DNA from: Microbacterium horticulturae
GTDB taxonomy: Bacteria > Actinomycetota > Actinomycetes > Actinomycetales > Microbacteriaceae
Assembly: GCF_029094505.1 (NCBI RefSeq)
Contig: NZ_CP119108.1
Coordinates: forward strand, 2,914,001-2,978,000
Length of the DNA: 64,000 bases
Reading direction: 5' to 3'
Both the position numbers and the translations under genes were made by a program. The number at the start of each line of letters is the position of its first letter. Position 1 is the stretch's first letter. Of the stretch, positions 17,955-25,597 are shown in pieces. A model generated the notes under the pieces. That model worked only from the letters and a program-made list of their open reading frames with translations. It made no database searches and was not told the origin of the DNA.

Positions 17955-17967
17955 GTTCTCGCCGAAC
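17955..17967 (+). promoter_or_regulatory. second copy of the GTTC-N5-GAAC candidate operator
   Basis: GTTCTCGCCGAAC matches the dyad at 15938-15950 in 12 of 13 positions and is followed by TATTGACA at 17975-17982. It lies 113 bp before the secreted-protein start at 18080. No gene is seen in 17821-18079. Confidence 0.45.
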
Positions 17968-18079
17968 CCGCGCCTATTGACAAGGGAAGGCTCCGAGAGG
18001 ACCATCAACAACAATGTTGTGGTCCTGTACGCGGCTGCATACGCTGTGGGACCCGAGTCATCACGCCCTGGAGGAGAAG

Positions 18080-18541
18080 ATGCGCCCACGTTCGATAGCC
18101 GTTCGATGGATGGCGGGAGCATTTGTTGCGGGGCTGCTGCTCACTGCTGCTCCATTCGCAGCGACCGCTGGAACCGCAACGTCCGCGGAGGCCGCGTACT
18201 CCGTCGGCGGCCACGCGTACAACAATCAAGCGATGATAGCCACCAGTACGACAGGGGCGGCGGGGGCGGGGAGCGCTACCGCATACACCATTGTTTCAAC
18301 CCAAACTGGATCGGTGCCAGCAGGGTATATGGGGGCGCGGGCGAGGATGTTTAACTCGTCTGGAACTCTCCTTCAAGAGAGCGCGATCAAGTACAACGCC
18401 GTTAACAACACGTCTTATATGTCGGTACTAACCAGTAAGACCGGTCATGGCGTTCGGCAGAGTTGGGGCGTCACCTGGGGGTGGAAGGGTTCCAGCTACG
18501 GGGCGTTCTATACATACAAGTCTCCGTATCAGAACTCGTGA
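18080..18541 (+). CDS. small secreted protein of unknown function
   Basis: 153-residue exported protein, unrecognised. It starts at ATG 18080, with GGAGGAGA in front; the longer in-frame reading from 18014 has no ribosome site. The signal peptide is MRPRSIAVRWMAGAFVAGLLL followed by an Ala-rich cleavage region (ATAGTATSAEA-AY). The mature part of about 115 residues is Ser/Thr/Gly/Tyr-rich, with SVPAGYMGARARMFNSSGTL and the C-terminal GWKGSSYGAFYTYKSPYQNS; it has no cysteine. It forms a two-gene unit with the next secreted protein (14-bp gap). Size and make-up would fit a secreted antagonist or a cell-wall-associated protein, which is only a guess. Confidence 0.7.
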   Translation: MRPRSIAVRWMAGAFVAGLLLTAAPFAATAGTATSAEAAYSVGGHAYNNQAMIATSTTGAAGAGSATAYTIVSTQTGSVPAGYMGARARMFNSSGTLLQESAIKYNAVNNTSYMSVLTSKTGHGVRQSWGVTWGWKGSSYGAFYTYKSPYQNS

Positions 18542-18555
18542 GAGGAAAGATCGTC

Positions 18556-19002
18556 ATGAAGACAAAGTCAATCGTTTTCCTCTCGCTCGGGGCGGCACTT
18601 GCGCTGTCGGCAGGCCTTGCTTCGGGGGCCGCCATCGGCGGTATCCAACCGGATACCGCGCCCCCGCCAACACCCACGCCCGTGGCTTACCCAGAGAACT
18701 CGAACGGCTTGACCTTCGGATCAGCCATGGATGCGCCCTCGCCCGATTTTGAGCCAGATCTGATCCGCGTCGAAGCAACGAACGGTCGTGAAGGGTACGT
18801 GTACAAAAGCGACCTGGACGAAGCTGATGGTTCGGCCGCTGCCGAGAGTTTCAAGTCACCGGATGAAGCCGTTGCGTGGCAAGAAGAACGCGAAGCGCAG
18901 GAGTTGCGAGATGGGCCGCTAGCGGTGGCGGTGTATGCCGAGGATGGAAAGACAGTCATCGGAAAGTTCGAGATCTCAATAGCCGAAGTGGAAGTAAAGT
19001 AG
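18556..19002 (+). CDS. exported protein, partner of the preceding secreted protein
   Basis: 148-residue protein with an N-terminal signal or membrane anchor (SIVFLSLGAALALSAGLASGAAIGG), a Pro/Thr linker (PPPTPTPVAYP) and a soluble part. The segment NSNGLTFGSAMDAPSPD, then EPDLIRVEATNGREGYVYKSDL, resembles a motif I have seen in many small actinobacterial exported proteins of unknown role. The end is acidic, DGKTVIGKFEISIAE. The start is ATG at 18556 behind GAGAGGAAAG. It is coupled to the upstream gene, so it may act as its partner, for example immunity or anchoring; this is inference. Confidence 0.65.
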   Translation: MKTKSIVFLSLGAALALSAGLASGAAIGGIQPDTAPPPTPTPVAYPENSNGLTFGSAMDAPSPDFEPDLIRVEATNGREGYVYKSDLDEADGSAAAESFKSPDEAVAWQEEREAQELRDGPLAVAVYAEDGKTVIGKFEISIAEVEVK

Positions 19003-19292
19003 CCACGGAAGCCGTTCGGCGGGTTGATCGAACGCTGACACGATCTCGCTGCATTCCGACGCGGCCGCCAAGTGGCACCGTCCTCCGAGGACCGCAATGT
19101 CGCGCGCGTCTAATGCTCGCGCGCGGTGGCTGCCGCCCAGCATCGGGGGTATTGGTCGTGAGATGAACACGCAGGACGACGCACTCCGCGGCCGATGGAC
19201 GTGGCCGGGCCGCGGCATCCCGAATCAGCCGGCCGACCGCCAGCGGGCGCGGGATTCGCCGCTCTTCAGCGTGCAGCGCATGGCCGTGCCCT

Positions 19293-19631
19293 TCACCGTG
19301 ACGCCGCGTGCGCCCTCGGGCGTGCAGAACGAGCCCGCGCCGTGCCGTCGACCGCCGGGGAGGTGGATGCCACCGGCCCGGCCGTCTGCGTCGGTGTGGC
19401 CGTCTGCGTCGGTGTGGCCGTCGGGGCCGGGGTGACGGTCGGCGTCGCGGTTGTCGTCGGCGTCGCGCTCGGCGTCACGGTTGTCGTGGGCGTCGCGGTC
19501 GGCACACTGGGCGGCGGCGTAGCGATGCCCGCGGCTACCTCCTCATCGAACCCGCAGCCGGCGAGTGCCAGCACCAATGATGCAGTGGCCGCCGCCACTC
19601 CGACAGCCCGCGGGAACGCCCCACGTGTCAC
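19293..19631 (-). CDS. putative lipoprotein, apparently frameshifted
   Basis: Exported lipoprotein with a Thr/Pro repeat region; the function is unknown. From GTG at 19631 (GGAG 7 bp upstream) the signal peptide ends in LALAGC, then comes a mature linker of TPT, TQT and TVT units. After ASTSPAVDG this frame ends in an unlikely Arg/Ala string at 19293. In the next frame the same strand reads GSFCTPEGARGVTVKGTAM, then RCTLKSGESRARWRSAG, stopping at 19225. That looks like a real C-terminal domain, with a Cys pair. A one-base deletion or two-base insertion near 19330-19350 would explain it: mutation, assembly error in a repeat, or programmed slippage. ATG at 19659-19661 would start inside the operator, so it is less likely. 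Confidence 0.6.
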   Translation of the reverse strand: MTRGAFPRAVGVAAATASLVLALAGCGFDEEVAAGIATPPPSVPTATPTTTVTPSATPTTTATPTVTPAPTATPTQTATPTQTAGPVASTSPAVDGTARARSARPRAHAASR

Positions 19632-19649
19632 CGACCACTCCGCCCAAAC

Positions 19650-19672
19650 AATGAGAACCATCTCATTTTAGG
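19650..19672 (-). promoter_or_regulatory. Fur/Zur-like operator over a -10 box
   Basis: AATGAGAACCATCTCATT at 19650-19667 is a 7-4-7 perfect inverted repeat, very AT-rich here, and resembles metal-regulator (Fur/Zur family) boxes. It overlaps a minus-strand -10 TAAAAT (19667-19672), so a bound repressor would silence the lipoprotein gene starting at 19631. Confidence 0.55.
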
Positions 19673-19751
19673 CGAGCGTCGTTCCTCGCGCCTCCCGAGG
19701 CGGCATCCACCGTCCCCCCGCTACGCCCGAGGGGCGCCGGGCTCGACACGC

Positions 19752-19785
19752 CGAAACGGCCGGGGCTTTCGCCCCGGCCGTTTCG
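19752..19785 (-). terminator. strong terminator of csbD
   Basis: Perfect 15-bp stem CGAAACGGCCGGGGC with a 4-nt loop (19767-19770), 12 bp after the csbD stop codon. Confidence 0.85.
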
Positions 19786-19797
19786 CGTCGTCGCCGC

Positions 19798-19980
19798 TCA
19801 GTCGAGCGCGTCCTTGACGTCGTCCTTCACGCCTTCGGCCGCCTTCTTCATGCCGGCCTTGGCCTGGTCGAACTTGCCTTCGGTCTCAAGGCTCTCGTCG
19901 TCCGTCGCCTTGCCGGCGGCTTCCTTGCCCTTGCCCTTGAGGTCTTCTGCTTCGTTCTGGATCTTGTCGTCGATGCCCAT
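19798..19980 (-). CDS. CsbD family stress-response protein
   Basis: 60-residue, highly charged, Cys-free protein of the CsbD family, usually induced by general stress, with no fixed biochemical role. It starts MGIDDKIQNEAEDLKGKGKE and continues with KFDQAKAGMKKAAEG, the usual repeat of short amphipathic helices. The start is ATG at 19980 with AAGGAGG 8 bp upstream; an in-frame extension to 20013 lacks support. It is monocistronic, ended by the strong hairpin at 19752-19785. Confidence 0.92.
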   Translation of the reverse strand: MGIDDKIQNEAEDLKGKGKEAAGKATDDESLETEGKFDQAKAGMKKAAEGVKDDVKDALD

Positions 19981-20155
19981 ACTGGCCTCCTTCGTCTTGT
20001 CGTCGGCTTCCACGCGACTCGGTTTCCGCCCGACGTGGACTCATTCCAGCCGACGGCAGCGGCACCGGCGAGGGGCTTGACGTGAGCCGCTTGCCGTGAG
20101 AGAGCGGCGTGCTCCGGTGGCTGGGCACACGCGCATGCCGGGCAGGATAGAGCTC

Positions 20156-20881
20156 ATGTCGATCCCCGTCGAGCCGCTTCCGATCCCCCGACGCGTGCGT
20201 GCGCTCGCGCGTGGCGCCGCGCTCACCCCGGTGTGGGCGAACAAACTCGGCGGGCTCACCTTCCGCACGGACGACGGCCGATACATCAAGTGGTGGCCGC
20301 GGAATCTGGAAGTGGATGCCGCAGCCGAAGCCGAGCGCCTGGCCTGGGCGGGTGCGTACACCCGCGTGGCCCAGGTCCTGACCGTCGGGCACGATGCGAC
20401 CGAGGAGTGGCTGGTAACCGAGGCGATCGACGGCCGCTCGGCGGTCGATCCGCGCTGGATCGCCGACCCTGCGACCGCCGTGCGCGCGCTCGGCGCCGGC
20501 CTCCGGGCTCTGCACGACGCCCTGCCCGTAGAGACGTGTCCGTTCGACTGGGGCGTCCCTGCGCGCATCGCGAATGCCGCGGGCCGCGGCATCCACGTTC
20601 CCGCTGCGCTGCGCACGCCGCCGCCGATCGATGCGCTGGTCGTCTGCCACGGCGACGCATGCTGCCCGAACACGCTGCTGGACGACGCCGGCGACCCCGT
20701 CGCGCACGTCGACCTGGGCGCCCTCGGTGTCGCCGACCGCTGGGCGGACATCTCCGTCGCCTCGATGAGCACCCGGTGGAACTACGGGCCGGGATGGGAG
20801 AACGCTCTCATCGCGGCGTACGGCATCGAGCCAGATCCCGAGCGTCTGGCCTACTACCGCGACCTCTGGGACGCGACGTGA
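20156..20881 (+). CDS. aminoglycoside phosphotransferase-family kinase
   Basis: APH-fold kinase of 241 residues. It has the catalytic loop VVCHGDACCPNTLLDD (Asp and Asn of HGDxxxxN) and the metal-binding HVDLGALGVADRWADIS, the arrangement seen in aminoglycoside 3'-phosphotransferases. The N-terminal lobe has LTFRTDDGRYIKWWPRN, where Lys would bind ATP. The start is ATG at 20156, with a purine run AGGATAG upstream. It is a stand-alone gene in native DNA, so it may be a housekeeping small-molecule kinase and not necessarily a resistance gene. The substrate is unproven. Confidence 0.85.
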   Translation: MSIPVEPLPIPRRVRALARGAALTPVWANKLGGLTFRTDDGRYIKWWPRNLEVDAAAEAERLAWAGAYTRVAQVLTVGHDATEEWLVTEAIDGRSAVDPRWIADPATAVRALGAGLRALHDALPVETCPFDWGVPARIANAAGRGIHVPAALRTPPPIDALVVCHGDACCPNTLLDDAGDPVAHVDLGALGVADRWADISVASMSTRWNYGPGWENALIAAYGIEPDPERLAYYRDLWDAT

Positions 20882-20933
20882 GGTCGGTGAACGAAGCGGA
20901 GGCTCATGCCGCCTCTGGCGTCGCGGCGGCGAA

Positions 20934-21026
20934 GCGCTCGCGAGAACACGGCCGTGCACGCCCTCCCCGCCTCACACCGTGCACAAGCGTGCGCTCGCGA
21001 GAACACACCCGTGCACGGTGTGAGGC
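20934..21026. repeat. intergenic repeat with two CTCGCGAGAACAC units and a 16-bp inverted repeat
   Basis: GCGCTCGCGAGAACAC occurs at 20934-20949 and again at 20991-21006. GCCTCACACCGTGCAC (20969-20984) pairs perfectly with 21011-21026. The 13-mer is shared with 11614-11626 and 27277-27289. It lies between two convergent genes and may act as a terminator. Confidence 0.75.
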
Positions 21027-21044
21027 GCAGACACCGACCCCCGC

Positions 21045-21827
21045 TCACAGCGTCCAGACGAACGTCCAGCTGCCGACGGCGACGGCGATGGTGATGGATG
21101 CCGCGGCCACGACGACCGCGATCGCCACGAGCACCGCATCCCGCGGGCGCAGACGCGAGGGCCGCGCCCAGCTGCGTGCGCCGGGGGCGCCGAAGCCGCG
21201 CGCCTCCATGGCGGTGGCGAGCTTGGTGCCGCGCCGGATCGCGAGGACGAACAGCGCGAACGCCTGCCCGAGGAACCGGCGGATGCGCCCGGAGTCGGCG
21301 ACGCCCCGCGCGCGACGCGCGAGCGACAGCTCGCGCCAGTCGTCGACCAGCAGCCCGACAAGGCGCAGCCCGGCCAGCGCCCCCAGCACGAAGCGCGACG
21401 GCAGGCGCAGCAGTTGTGAGAGCCCGTCGGCGAGGTCGGTCGGATCGGTGGTCGACAGCAGCACGATGGCCGGCAGCGAGATCGCCAGCACGCGCAACAG
21501 GATCGCCAGCGCGAGTTGCAGCGAGCCATCGCTGATGTGCACGAGCCCCCACTGCGCATAGGTCTGCCCCGAGGGCCGTCCATACAGCACCGTCGCGGCC
21601 GAGGCAATGACGGCGGCGAGCAGGAGCGGCCAGGCGCGCAGCCACAGCATTCGTGCCGGAAGCCCGGCGAACGGCATCAGGACGAGCACGCCCGCCAGGG
21701 TCACCCCGGCCGAGACCGGGTCGATCGACAGCAGCAGCGTCACCGTCAGCGGGAGAGTGGCGAGCAGTTTCGCCACGGGGTTGAACGAGGCGACGCGAGC
21801 GGCGGGGTCCGGCGCAAGGACGCTCAT
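21045..21827 (-). CDS. ykoC: ECF transporter transmembrane T component (thiamine/HMP), YkoC-like
   Basis: Energy-coupling membrane subunit of an ECF-type vitamin importer, 260 residues, CbiQ family, with about five hydrophobic segments. The two Ala-Arg-Gly signatures that contact the ATPase are present: RELSLARRARGVADSG near residue 165 and LATAMEARGFGAPG near residue 205. It overlaps the ATPase gene by 4 bp and is the last gene of the ykoE-ykoD-ykoC operon, which begins with a TPP riboswitch. That places it in uptake of thiamine or its hydroxymethylpyrimidine moiety. Confidence 0.9.
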   Translation of the reverse strand: MSVLAPDPAARVASFNPVAKLLATLPLTVTLLLSIDPVSAGVTLAGVLVLMPFAGLPARMLWLRAWPLLLAAVIASAATVLYGRPSGQTYAQWGLVHISDGSLQLALAILLRVLAISLPAIVLLSTTDPTDLADGLSQLLRLPSRFVLGALAGLRLVGLLVDDWRELSLARRARGVADSGRIRRFLGQAFALFVLAIRRGTKLATAMEARGFGAPGARSWARPSRLRPRDAVLVAIAVVVAAASITIAVAVGSWTFVWTL

Positions 21828-23308
21828 CGCACACCGCCCGGGGCCAACGCCGCATCCAACCGCAGCTCGTCGTCCGCAAGCGCGTCGACCAGCCCGGGGT
21901 CGTGCGTCACGAAGACGACGGCGGTGCCGGCATCCCGCACCTCATCGATGAGGTCGGCGAGTTCGCGCCACGTGCGGGCATCCTGCCCGTAGGTCGGCTC
22001 GTCGAGGACGAGCACGCGCGGACGCGTGGCGAGGGCGGCGGCCACCGTGAGGCGGCGCTTCTCGCCGCCCGAGAGGGTGAACGGGTTGACGGCCGCGAGC
22101 CGGGCCAGCCGCAGGCGCTCCAGAAGAGGATCGACGCGGGCCGCCAGCGCGTCGCCGTCGATGCCCAGGGCGCGCGGGCCCACGGCGAGCTCATCGCGCA
22201 CGCGGGCGGTCAGCAGCTGGTGCTCGGGCTCTTGGAAGACCATGCCGATGCGGGTCAGAAGCTCGCGCGAGCGCCAGCGGACCGGATCCGGCCCGGCGCC
22301 GTCGCGCAGCGCTTCGGTGGCGACAAGTCCACCCCCGGCGTGCGGCAGCAGACCGGCGACGGTCAGCGCGAGCGTCGATTTTCCGGCGCCGTTGGGTCCG
22401 GTCAGCGCCAGGGCCCGGCCCGCATCGACCGACAGATCGATTCGGGACGCCACGACCCGCGGCATCCGCTGCCCGAACGCCCGGCGGCCGACCGCCAGCC
22501 CGCGCGCCTCGAGCAGCCGGTCTCCCCCGGTGCTGCGACGCGGCCGCGGCGAGCGCCAGGGCTCAGCGCCCGGCACCCAGACGCCGGCCTCGGTCAGCTC
22601 GCTGCCGAACCGCGCGAACACCTCGCCGGGGGCGCCGTCGGCGATCAGCCCTTCGTCACCCAGGACGATGACCCGATCCATATGCGCTGCCCACAGATCG
22701 ACCCGATGCTCGACGACCACGAGGGTCGCCCCGCGGGTTGCCGACAGCACGGCGTCGCGCACCGACACCGCGCCCTCGGGGTCGAGATTGGCGGTCGGCT
22801 CGTCGAGCAGCACGAGGCCGGGCTGCATGGCGAGGATGCCCGCCAAGGCGAGCCGCTGCTTCTGCCCGCCCGACAGTTGCGCGGTGGGGTGGTCGCGGCC
22901 GACCGACAGACCGACGGCGTCGATCGCGGCATCCACTCGCTTCCAGATCTCGTCACGGGGAACGCCGAGGTTCTCGCAGGCGAACGCGATGTCGTCGCCG
23001 ACGCGGGCGAGCACGACCTGCGCATCCGGATCCTGCAGGACCAGCCCGGTGCGTCCGCGGGCCGACGCCGGGTGCGCCCCATCGACCAGGAGCGAGCCGG
23101 TTTGCTCGCCGTCCTCCTCGTCGCCGAGCACCCCGGCCAACGCGCGCAACAGCGTGCTCTTGCCCGCGCCGCTCGCGCCCAGCAGCAGCACCCGCTGACC
23201 GGCGGGGATGTCGAGATCGAGCCCCGACACCGCCCACCGGCGGCGCCCCGCGTGCCGCCAGCCCCATCCGCGTGCGGTGGCGACGGCGGGGCGCAACGAG
23301 TCGGCCAT
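21824..23308 (-). CDS. ykoD: ECF transporter fused ATP-binding subunit, YkoD-like
   Basis: Twin ABC ATPase of 494 residues energising an ECF importer. Domain 1: Walker A GASGAGKST (residues 43-51), signature LSGGQKQRLAL, Walker B LVLLDEPTANLD. Domain 2: Walker A GPNGAGKST, signature LSGGEKRRLTV, Walker B VLVLDEPTYGQD. Fused A-A' subunits are typical of YkoD. It lies between ykoE (9-bp gap) and ykoC (ATGA overlap) under a TPP riboswitch, so the cargo is a thiamine precursor or thiamine. Confidence 0.93.
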   Translation of the reverse strand: MADSLRPAVATARGWGWRHAGRRRWAVSGLDLDIPAGQRVLLLGASGAGKSTLLRALAGVLGDEEDGEQTGSLLVDGAHPASARGRTGLVLQDPDAQVVLARVGDDIAFACENLGVPRDEIWKRVDAAIDAVGLSVGRDHPTAQLSGGQKQRLALAGILAMQPGLVLLDEPTANLDPEGAVSVRDAVLSATRGATLVVVEHRVDLWAAHMDRVIVLGDEGLIADGAPGEVFARFGSELTEAGVWVPGAEPWRSPRPRRSTGGDRLLEARGLAVGRRAFGQRMPRVVASRIDLSVDAGRALALTGPNGAGKSTLALTVAGLLPHAGGGLVATEALRDGAGPDPVRWRSRELLTRIGMVFQEPEHQLLTARVRDELAVGPRALGIDGDALAARVDPLLERLRLARLAAVNPFTLSGGEKRRLTVAAALATRPRVLVLDEPTYGQDARTWRELADLIDEVRDAGTAVVFVTHDPGLVDALADDELRLDAALAPGGVR

Positions 23309-23317
23309 GGTCGGCCT

Positions 23318-23956
23318 CTACGCGGCGTCGGCGGGGGCGCTCTCCCGCTCACGGGAGCGCGCCTCCCGACCGGCACCGAAGCGGTCGAGCGCGCCGGTGG
23401 CGGCAAGAGCCCGCACGATCAGCCAGGAGACGAACCCGGCAAGCACGATGCCCGACACGATGGCGGCGATGAAGTAGACGGCACGGAACGGCAGCGCCTG
23501 GGCGGCGACCGAGGAGAAGTTCGTGTCGAGGATCGCCGTGGACAGGCCCGCGATCGCGCCCGACAGCAGGGCGCCGAGCAGGCGCCAGTTGCGGTAGAGC
23601 AGCAGCGCGAAGCCGATCTCGGCGCCCAGGCCCTCGATCACACCCCAGATGAAGGTCTCGGGCCCCCACTGCGTGCCGACCGCCATCGACACGACGGCCG
23701 CGACGATCTCGGTGTACAGCGCGGCGCCGGGCTTGCGGATCACCAGCCCACCGAGCACGCCGGCGAACAACCAGCCGCCCGCGAGCAGACCCTCGGCCCC
23801 CGGCAGAAACGCGAGAGCGGTGGACAGCGGGGTCCAGGCCTGACCCCAGATCCAGAAGACGACGCCGGCGGCGACGCCGATCACGCTGGCCACGACGATG
23901 TCGACGACTCTCCAGCGATGCTTCGGCGTGGTGGAGGCGGATGCGGTTGTGTGCAT
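23318..23956 (-). CDS. ykoE: ECF transporter substrate-binding S component YkoE
   Basis: Membrane substrate-binding subunit of 212 residues with about five to six hydrophobic segments, YkoE family. Typical segments are VVFWIWGQAWTPLSTALAFLPG and GTQWGPETFIWGVIEGLGAEIGF. The C-terminal tail is charged and cytoplasmic. The start is ATG at 23956; its ribosome site GGAAGGGAG forms the 3' end of the TPP riboswitch, so ligand binding can hide it. It leads the ykoEDC operon for uptake of thiamine or hydroxymethylpyrimidine. Confidence 0.93.
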   Translation of the reverse strand: MHTTASASTTPKHRWRVVDIVVASVIGVAAGVVFWIWGQAWTPLSTALAFLPGAEGLLAGGWLFAGVLGGLVIRKPGAALYTEIVAAVVSMAVGTQWGPETFIWGVIEGLGAEIGFALLLYRNWRLLGALLSGAIAGLSTAILDTNFSSVAAQALPFRAVYFIAAIVSGIVLAGFVSWLIVRALAATGALDRFGAGREARSRERESAPADAA

Positions 23957-23962
23957 TGAAAC

Positions 23963-24054
23963 TCCCTTCCTGCGCTGGCATGACCCAGATCAGGTTCGAC
24001 GGTCGAAGCGTTGGCGCTTCCTCTCAGCCCGGCACACCGGACTCCCGTGGTTGT
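23963..24054 (-). ncRNA. TPP riboswitch (THI element)
   Basis: On the minus strand the leader reads ACGGGAGTCCGG, then GGGCTGAGAGGAAGCG, then GACCGTCGAACCTGATCTGG, then GTCATGCCAGCGCAGGAAGG, the conserved blocks of the thiamine pyrophosphate aptamer in their usual order (P2-P5 core with CTGAGA and CCTGATCTGG). Its last block contains the Shine-Dalgarno of ykoE, 7 bp from the start codon, pointing to control of translation initiation. Confidence 0.95.
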
Positions 24055-24182
24055 GTGGTCGAGTATAGCCGCGGCGACAGCCCTCGGACCCGGCTGAAAG
24101 CCGCAGCCCACCGAGGGAGATGAGGCCGAATGGCCCATCTCTCCCATGGCCCGTTGAGAGGCGCGTCCGGTAGTTTGGGCTG

Positions 24183-25565
24183 GTGAACACGACCGACCCG
24201 CCGACCGACGAGCCGGCGACGTCGACAACCGCAGACGGCGAGTCGGCGCTGGCATGGTGGGATGCCGCATCCCTCACCGCTTCGGCACAGTCGCTGTCTC
24301 TCGACGTGACGTCCACGGCCCAGCCCGTCGTTCCCGACCTGCTCGCCGAGCGTCCGCGCCGCTCGCCGCTGCGGCCCGGCGTGCTCGTGCCGATCGGGCT
24401 CGTGGTGGCGGTCGTCCTCGCGTACTGCGTCTCGATGGCGGTATGGCCGCTGACCGCCGTCGCCCCGACAGTGGCGAAGGCCGAGCTGCAGCCGGTCGCG
24501 GCGAAGGCCGCAGTGATCCAATGGCCCAAGGACGGGGCTGCCGGCGTCGGCGTTGAGGGTCTGGGCGACCCGGCCGCATCGACCGCCGACCAGAGCGCGA
24601 TCGCCAGCATCACCAAGGTCGTCACGGCCCTCATGGTGCTCGACGAGAGCCCGGTCACTGCGAAGAAGCAGGGCCAGGAATTCGCATTCACCTACAACGA
24701 CATGCTCGACTACTGGCGGTACCGGGCGCGCGGCGAGTCGGCGCTCGACGTGCCGGTCGGCGCATCACTGACCGAATACCAGGTCTTGCAGGGCATGCTG
24801 ATCGGCTCGGCCAACAACTACGCGGCGCGCCTGGGGGCGACCTGGTGGGGGTCCGACGCAACGTTCGCCAGTGCCGCGAACTCGTGGCTGCACACCCGGG
24901 GAATCTCGGGCATCACGATCGCTGACCCGACCGGTTTCGACATCGGCAACACGGCGACCCCGACAGCCCTCATCGACGTGGCCGAGCTGGCGATGGCGAA
25001 TCCGGTGATCGCCGGGATCGTGAAGACGAAGAAGCTCACGCTGCCCGGCGCGGGCAAGGTCGAGAACACCAACGAGCTGCTGGCCGACACGGGCGTTATA
25101 GGTCTGAAGACCGGCAGTCTCGACGGGTACAACCTGCTCGCCGCGAAGAATGTCGAGATCGACGGCACCGAGGTGCGGGTGTACTCGGTCGTGCTCAACG
25201 AGCCGACCGACAAGAAGCGCTGGTCGACGTCGCGGGATCTGCTCGCGCAGCTTGAGAAGCAGTTGCAGGAGTCGCCGTCGGTCGCCGCCGACACGACGGT
25301 GGGCACCGTGCATACGCGCTGGGGCGAGACAGTGCCGATCACGACCACCAAGGACGCCGTCGTCGTGCTGTGGAACGGCGCGTCGGCGAAGGTGACCGCA
25401 GATCTCGACCTCGGCGTCTGGGAGGCCGGCGCCAAGGCCGGCACGTTGACGGCCAGCGGGCCGCTGAACTCGTCGACGGTGTCGGTGACGCTGGGATCCG
25501 AGCTGACGGGCCCGAGCCTGTGGTGGCGGCTCACCCACCCGCTCGACCTGCTCGGGGTTGGCTGA
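24183..25565 (+). CDS. D-alanyl-D-alanine carboxypeptidase (PBP5-like)
   Basis: Membrane-anchored D,D-carboxypeptidase (peptidase S11) that trims peptidoglycan stem peptides. 460 residues: a cytoplasmic N-terminus of about 65 residues, one membrane segment (VLVPIGLVVAVVLAYCVSMAV, residues 67-87), then the extracellular enzyme. The active-site set is complete: S142-ITK, S209-AN and K309-TG. An extra domain follows after residue 355. The start is GTG at 24183. It lies divergent from the ykoE operon and convergent with the SLC13 permease. Confidence 0.92.
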   Translation: MNTTDPPTDEPATSTTADGESALAWWDAASLTASAQSLSLDVTSTAQPVVPDLLAERPRRSPLRPGVLVPIGLVVAVVLAYCVSMAVWPLTAVAPTVAKAELQPVAAKAAVIQWPKDGAAGVGVEGLGDPAASTADQSAIASITKVVTALMVLDESPVTAKKQGQEFAFTYNDMLDYWRYRARGESALDVPVGASLTEYQVLQGMLIGSANNYAARLGATWWGSDATFASAANSWLHTRGISGITIADPTGFDIGNTATPTALIDVAELAMANPVIAGIVKTKKLTLPGAGKVENTNELLADTGVIGLKTGSLDGYNLLAAKNVEIDGTEVRVYSVVLNEPTDKKRWSTSRDLLAQLEKQLQESPSVAADTTVGTVHTRWGETVPITTTKDAVVVLWNGASAKVTADLDLGVWEAGAKAGTLTASGPLNSSTVSVTLGSELTGPSLWWRLTHPLDLLGVG

Positions 25566-25597
25566 CGGGGCCGGCTGACGGGGTCGGCTGATCGGCC

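Noticed and set aside
18014..18079. Extended N-terminus of the secreted protein from ATG at 18014
   Set aside because: It would bury the signal peptide behind 22 residues, and the strong GGAGGAGA lies just before 18080.
19003..19224. Possible gene between the island and the lipoprotein
   Set aside because: Only Arg/Ser-rich frames without start signals; apart from a short CGCGCG hairpin nothing is seen.
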